The notes beneath the pieces were generated by a model. That model worked only from the letters and a program-made list of their open reading frames with translations. It made no database searches and was not told the origin of the DNA. From NCBI GenBank assembly GCA_036005805.1, contig DASYQE010000271.1, forward strand, positions 1-11,164: 11,164 bases of DNA, written 5' to 3'. The position numbers and the translations under genes were made by a program. Shown in pieces: positions 9,575-11,164 of the stretch. This stretch comes from DASRAU01 sp036005805. Its GTDB lineage: Bacteria > Acidobacteriota > Polarisedimenticolia > Gp22-AA2. Position 1 is the stretch's first letter. Each line of letters opens with the position of its first letter.

Positions 9575-11164
9575 TCAGCGACCGGCGGCAGGCGACGGCG
9601 CTGCCGCGAGGGCCGCCCGCGCCCGCGCCAGCTCCGGACGCTGACCATCGCCGTCCTTCGCCAGCTCCACGAGCCGGCCGTAATAGCCGCGCGCCAGGTC
9701 GTCCTTGCCGGCGCGCTCGGCGGCGAGGGCGGCGCCGGCCGTGGCGCGGTAACGGCCGGGATTGAGCTGCAGCGACCGTTCGAACGCGGCCAGCGCGTCC
9801 ACGGGCCTGCCCGCCTCCAGCTCGAGCTCTCCGAGGAGCTCGCGGATCGGTACGATGGCGCCGGGGCTGACCGGGTGCTTGCCGAGCGCGTCCTCCTCGT
9901 CGGCGGCGCCGCTCAGCGTCGCGATCGCCTCATCGGGCCGCTTCTCGGCCCAGGCGATGAAGCCCGCCACGGCACGCTGCTGCAGCTCCAGCTGCTTGCG
10001 GAAGAACGCCGCATTCGGCTGGTCGCTCGCGTCGTGCAGCTCCTTCATCCGGCCCATGGCGCGTCGGGCGCCGTCCAGGTCGCCGGTGTGCACGCACCCT
10101 AGCGCGCGCGCGAATTCGACGTGCGCCGAATCGAAGGGGAATTTCCCCACGAGGGCGGGGCGCGGCGGCGCCAGCGCGACGGCCTCCTTCCAGGCCTGGC
10201 GCTCGAGCGCCAGCCGGGCGGGAATCGCTCCGGCCGCGTAGGCCACGGCGAAGTCGACTTCGGGCGAACTCTTCTGGATCTGCGCCAGCCGGTCCGCCAC
10301 CTCCTGCGCCTTCCGATCCTGCGCCGTCTGCAGGTATCCATAGGCCAGGTAGTCGAGGGCGTGCAGCTCGTTGTAGTTCGCCGCGCCGGGATGGTAATGG
10401 CTCGCGTAGTCCCGGGCGGCCTGCGCCGAGGCCAGGTTGCCTGCGATCGACTTCTGCCACATCCCCAGCCGCGTGTAGATGTGCGACGGCATGTGCAGCG
10501 CGTGCGGCACCCAGGGAGCGAGGCTGGCGTAGAAGTCGGCCGCCGGCAGCCCCTTCGACGCCAGCGTCGGATAGTCGTAGGCGTGGATCAGGTAGTGCAC
10601 CAGCCCCGGGTGGTTCGGGTTCTTCTTCCACAGCGGCTCGAGGATCGCCGCCGCCTTGAGCTGGGTGGGCAGGTCCTCTTCCCTGGGACTGGAGAGGATC
10701 AGCGACAGGGCATAGAACGCCGCCGCCTCGACGTCGTCCGGATACTTCGTGTGCAGCTTCTCGAGCGCGTCCGAGAAGGCGGCGCGACGCGCGCGGAAAT
10801 CGGTCGGCCCGTGGCAGCTCTGCCCGGCGGGGCCGGTGCCGGTCTCCTTCGCGGAGCGGTAGAACGAGGCGACGGCCGCGATGTAGTCACGCTCCCGCTC
10901 GGTCTTCGCTTTCGCGGCTTCCGCTTTCTCGATCGCCTTCAGCCCGGCCTCGAGGTCGCTGTCGCTGGGAGGCGACCAGATCGGGTGGTACCAGGTCATC
11001 GCGACGCCCCAGGAGGCCATGGCGCAGGACGGATCGAGGGACGCCGCCGATTCGAACACCCGCCGCGCCTCCTCGTAGAAGAATGAGTGGAGGAGCGCCA
11101 CGCCGCGCAGGAATTCCGGCTGCGCCTTGGCGCTGCACGAGGTGGGGAACACCACCGTGCCGAC
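9575..11164 (-). CDS. TPR-repeat protein of unknown function, 5' end outside the window
   Basis: The frame is open to the right edge (...VGTVVFPTSCSAKAQPEF), so the start and probably a signal peptide lie beyond 11164; the GTG at 11155 is not a credible start. The visible 526 residues after that GTG are nearly all helical pairs of TPR type. Examples are RGVALLHSFFYEEARRVFES with DPSCAMASWGVAMTW near the front, HYLIHAYDYP (187-196), WVPHALHMPSHIYTRLGMWQ (215-234), and a canonical C-terminal pair around RPVDALAAFERSLQLNPGRY. The FPTSC opening and the PHALHMPSHIYTR signature are familiar from a family of large TPR proteins in environmental bacteria (from memory); its function is not established. 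There is no CxxCH haem motif and no enzyme domain. The C-terminus is Ala/Pro-rich. It lies 106 bp upstream of the Kelch gene on the same strand, and the pair may be co-expressed. Confidence 0.82.
   Translation of the reverse strand, partial: VGTVVFPTSCSAKAQPEFLRGVALLHSFFYEEARRVFESAASLDPSCAMASWGVAMTWYHPIWSPPSDSDLEAGLKAIEKAEAAKAKTERERDYIAAVASFYRSAKETGTGPAGQSCHGPTDFRARRAAFSDALEKLHTKYPDDVEAAAFYALSLILSSPREEDLPTQLKAAAILEPLWKKNPNHPGLVHYLIHAYDYPTLASKGLPAADFYASLAPWVPHALHMPSHIYTRLGMWQKSIAGNLASAQAARDYASHYHPGAANYNELHALDYLAYGYLQTAQDRKAQEVADRLAQIQKSSPEVDFAVAYAAGAIPARLALERQAWKEAVALAPPRPALVGKFPFDSAHVEFARALGCVHTGDLDGARRAMGRMKELHDASDQPNAAFFRKQLELQQRAVAGFIAWAEKRPDEAIATLSGAADEEDALGKHPVSPGAIVPIRELLGELELEAGRPVDALAAFERSLQLNPGRYRATAGAALAAERAGKDDLARGYYGRLVELAKDGDGQRPELARARAALAAAPSPAAGR

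Noticed and set aside
9469..9648. 60-residue N-terminal extension of the Kelch protein
   Set aside because: It would bury the signal peptide. The ATG at 9468 has a good ribosome-binding site and the promoter-like boxes lie within the would-be extension.

Overview
This is a GC-rich bacterial chromosomal window with tightly packed genes. The gene families suggest a soil or sediment bacterium of the Acidobacteriota or a similar deep lineage. That is an inference from three things: the style of the secreted Kelch/MopE/FN3 protein, the TPR protein with its PHALHMPSHIYTR signature, and a NifJ-type PFOR paired with a DHOD-like flavoprotein. There is no rRNA or marker gene to prove it. No tRNA, CRISPR array, transposase, integrase or phage gene is visible.

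Layout, left to right. (1) Positions 1-260, minus strand: the N-terminus of an APC-type amino-acid permease, cut by the window edge. (2) A 59-bp divergent spacer. (3) 320-940, plus strand: a small secreted protein of unknown function ending in a lysine-rich tail; it is the only clearly real plus-strand gene. (4) 948-5568, minus strand: a two-gene operon, nifJ (pyruvate:ferredoxin/flavodoxin oxidoreductase) followed by a DHOD-like flavoprotein whose start codon lies inside the end of nifJ. (5) 5569-5938: a noncoding leader upstream of nifJ with two inverted repeats. (6) 5939-6012, plus strand: an orphan copy of the last 72 bases of gene (3), 70/72 identical and still in frame to a stop. (7) 6028-9468, minus strand: a very large secreted Kelch protein with 14 blade motifs, a parvulin/SurA-like N-terminus, a MopE-type metal-binding motif and an FN3-like C-terminus. 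(8) 9575-11164, minus strand: a TPR protein whose start lies outside the window.

How the genes work together. nifJ and the DHOD-like gene form one transcription unit with an 11-bp overlap. PFOR makes acetyl-CoA, CO2 and reduced ferredoxin or flavodoxin from pyruvate; the flavoprotein beside it keeps FMN-binding features but not the usual DHOD substrate loop, so it may be a redox partner rather than a pyrimidine enzyme. The TPR and Kelch genes are co-directional and look like exported or envelope-associated functions, unrelated to the PFOR unit.

The most unusual observation is that the nifJ/DHOD-like unit lies between two direct copies of the 3' end of the same gene, 5,072 bp apart. This resembles the footprint left when a DNA segment inserts at the 3' end of a gene and restores that end, but no integrase is present. 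On the minus strand, each copy also places a T-rich run just after the stop codon of a convergent gene, so the lysine-codon tail may serve as a transcription terminator for both neighbours.
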